A stretch of 20,844 bases of DNA from Echinostoma caproni (Eukaryota; Platyhelminthes; Trematoda; Plagiorchiida; Echinostomatidae). This document shows, one piece after another, positions 19,613-20,844 of this stretch. The stretch is from NCBI GenBank assembly GCA_900618425.1, contig UZAN01041688.1:34989-55832 (forward strand), given 5' to 3'. The stretch's first letter is position 1. Every line of letters begins with the position of its first letter. The notes beneath the pieces were generated by a model that worked only from the letters and a program-made list of their open reading frames with translations, was not told the DNA's origin and ran no database searches. The position numbers and the translations under genes were made by a program.

Positions 19613-19975
19613 CACATACGTTTGACGCCAGACTGTGTGCCAAATAAATCATGGTACAACAATCCTTATAAAAAAGAAAAACATTCCAAGATTTGCATGA
19701 GGGCCGAATATTGCCAGGTTGTCCAGGCCAAGGAAGGTGAATTTTCTTCAGGAATCCACAACCGGAGCCTTCGGCTAGCCAAAGCCTGACTCACAAGGCA
19801 GCGGGACGGTGTGTGAAAACCGCAATCCATTAGGGGCCGGTGTCCAGTTCATCAGATCACACACACCCTTTGAACAGGGTCAAACGCCCAAGGTGCCCAA
19901 TACACCTTGATACCCAATTGAGCCGGTGACCGCTGCTACAATCAGGAACGTATGTGTGTGGTTCGTACGCCTCGT
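19613..19975 (+). repeat. Interspersed repeat R, copy 2
   Basis: Direct homologue of 16391-16708 (see that entry for shared landmarks). It is longer by about 40 bases, including GCCTTCGGCTAGCCAAAGCC, which can fold back on itself (TTCGGCTAGCCAA). It starts a few bases after the ATTT tail of the SINE at 19413-19608, so either the SINE inserted next to it or the two form a composite family. Confidence 0.85.
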
Positions 19976-20844
19976 CATGGTTGGTTTGGAATTAAGGTTT
20001 TTGGCCAATTCCTCTAGGTGAACTACCAGTGATTCACCAATCCGATCGGAGTCCCGGATTTCGGCTTTTTGTCCTCTCACTTTGGTGGGAAACATCTCCG
20101 CCACGATAAGGCAGTGAGTAGGGCTTCCTCAGCAGAGGCTTTCAGTTACGTACTCTGTTGTAGTTCTCATACAAAGCCAGTGGTCATATATTGCATCGAG
20201 TTGGTGCCGTATCTTCCAATGGTCACAAATAGAGACCCAACCAGCTACAACCGACTACCGGAGAGTAATCTTCATCTGGATTAAGACCGAGTAGTATCAC
20301 CTTGAGGACCCACTGCATTGTAACGTTAAGTGCGCTGAACCATCATCATCATCGCTCGGGGCGTACGTGCTCTTAAGAAAACATATATGTACACCTATTA
20401 TTTTTATGACGTAAACACCTCTCGGATGACAAAACCCAACACGTTCAATCGCGATTGTAACGGACTGTGAAGTCTGGACCGCGCGCGCGTGAGAACAGAT
20501 CGATTTCACCACCACTTGGTTACTCGGTAGATTGTTTAGGTAGCGGTTCTGGGTCGTCAAGGTTGAGACAGATGCAACCAGACAAACACACACATGCCCA
20601 AACATGTTTTTTATCTCTCTCTCTCTTCAGCATAAAAGTACCTATACACTCAGACAGACAAGTCACATTTTGGCATATGTGTTGTTCCTCTAACATGTCG
20701 TTCTATTAGATCATCCATTCAATTTAACAGATTGCATCAAAATACTGTCAATAGATTGCAAATTGTGCATACCCTATGTTCTGTTGTGGTTTATATAAGA
20801 ACAAGGAAAATAAAGCATCTTTTATCTAAGGTCGAATGCGTTCG
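19976..20844. other. Intergenic stretch, no recognised gene
   Basis: No supported gene. A pyrimidine run (20614-20626) ends in TTCAG (AG at 20629-20630), which looks like a plus-strand splice acceptor. TTTATATAAG occurs near 20792-20801 and an AATAAA near 20809. None of these is tied to a coding region. A minus-strand frame at 19880-20104 overlaps the end of repeat R. Confidence 0.45.
20614..20626. repeat. (TC)n microsatellite
   Basis: Thirteen alternating T/C bases, followed by TTCAG. Confidence 0.9.

Noticed and set aside
19451..19789. Plus-strand 112-residue frame
   Set aside because: It crosses the tRNA-like head, the ribozyme, the SINE tail and repeat R; not a gene.

Overview
The window looks like non-coding, repeat-rich nuclear DNA from a flatworm, most likely a digenean trematode. 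This is inferred from three things: the style of the decayed retroelements (RTE-like LINEs and a Penelope-like element), a tRNA-headed SINE carrying a hammerhead ribozyme whose core closely resembles the Smα-type ribozyme of Schistosoma, and one isolated coding exon that ends in a clean GT splice donor. No operons, prokaryotic genes or viral genes are seen. The genus cannot be fixed from sequence alone.

Layout: 1-130 is the edge of a minus-strand LINE reverse transcriptase (RT). 1990-2682 is a plus-strand RTE-like RT remnant with frameshifts. 2683-5504 is intergenic, with AT repeats and a tRNA-like T-arm near 3574-3590. 5505-6410 is a younger, minus-strand RTE-like remnant with an internal deletion and two single-N assembly joins. 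7730-9180 is a decayed minus-strand Penelope-like element with RT and GIY-YIG remains. 9181-11669 has no recognised gene. 11670-12653 is the only convincing host coding sequence: a minus-strand exon encoding the N-terminal part of what is probably a homeobox-type repressor (eh1-like motif, Pro/Ser-rich linker, poly-alanine, Ile-Pro-Trp near the donor). Just upstream of it lie alternating purine-pyrimidine tracts, a perfect CA/TG palindrome, and a GC-rich stretch with CCAAT boxes on both strands. 16391-16708 and 19613-19975 are two direct copies of one unnamed interspersed repeat. 16746-17940 is another frameshifted minus-strand LINE. 19413-19608 is the SINE with the hammerhead.

The genes do not form a pathway. 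The biological content is one exon of a probable developmental transcription factor, presumably with large introns, set among dead or dying retroelements. The ribozyme-bearing SINE and the homeobox-like exon are the two items most worth following up.
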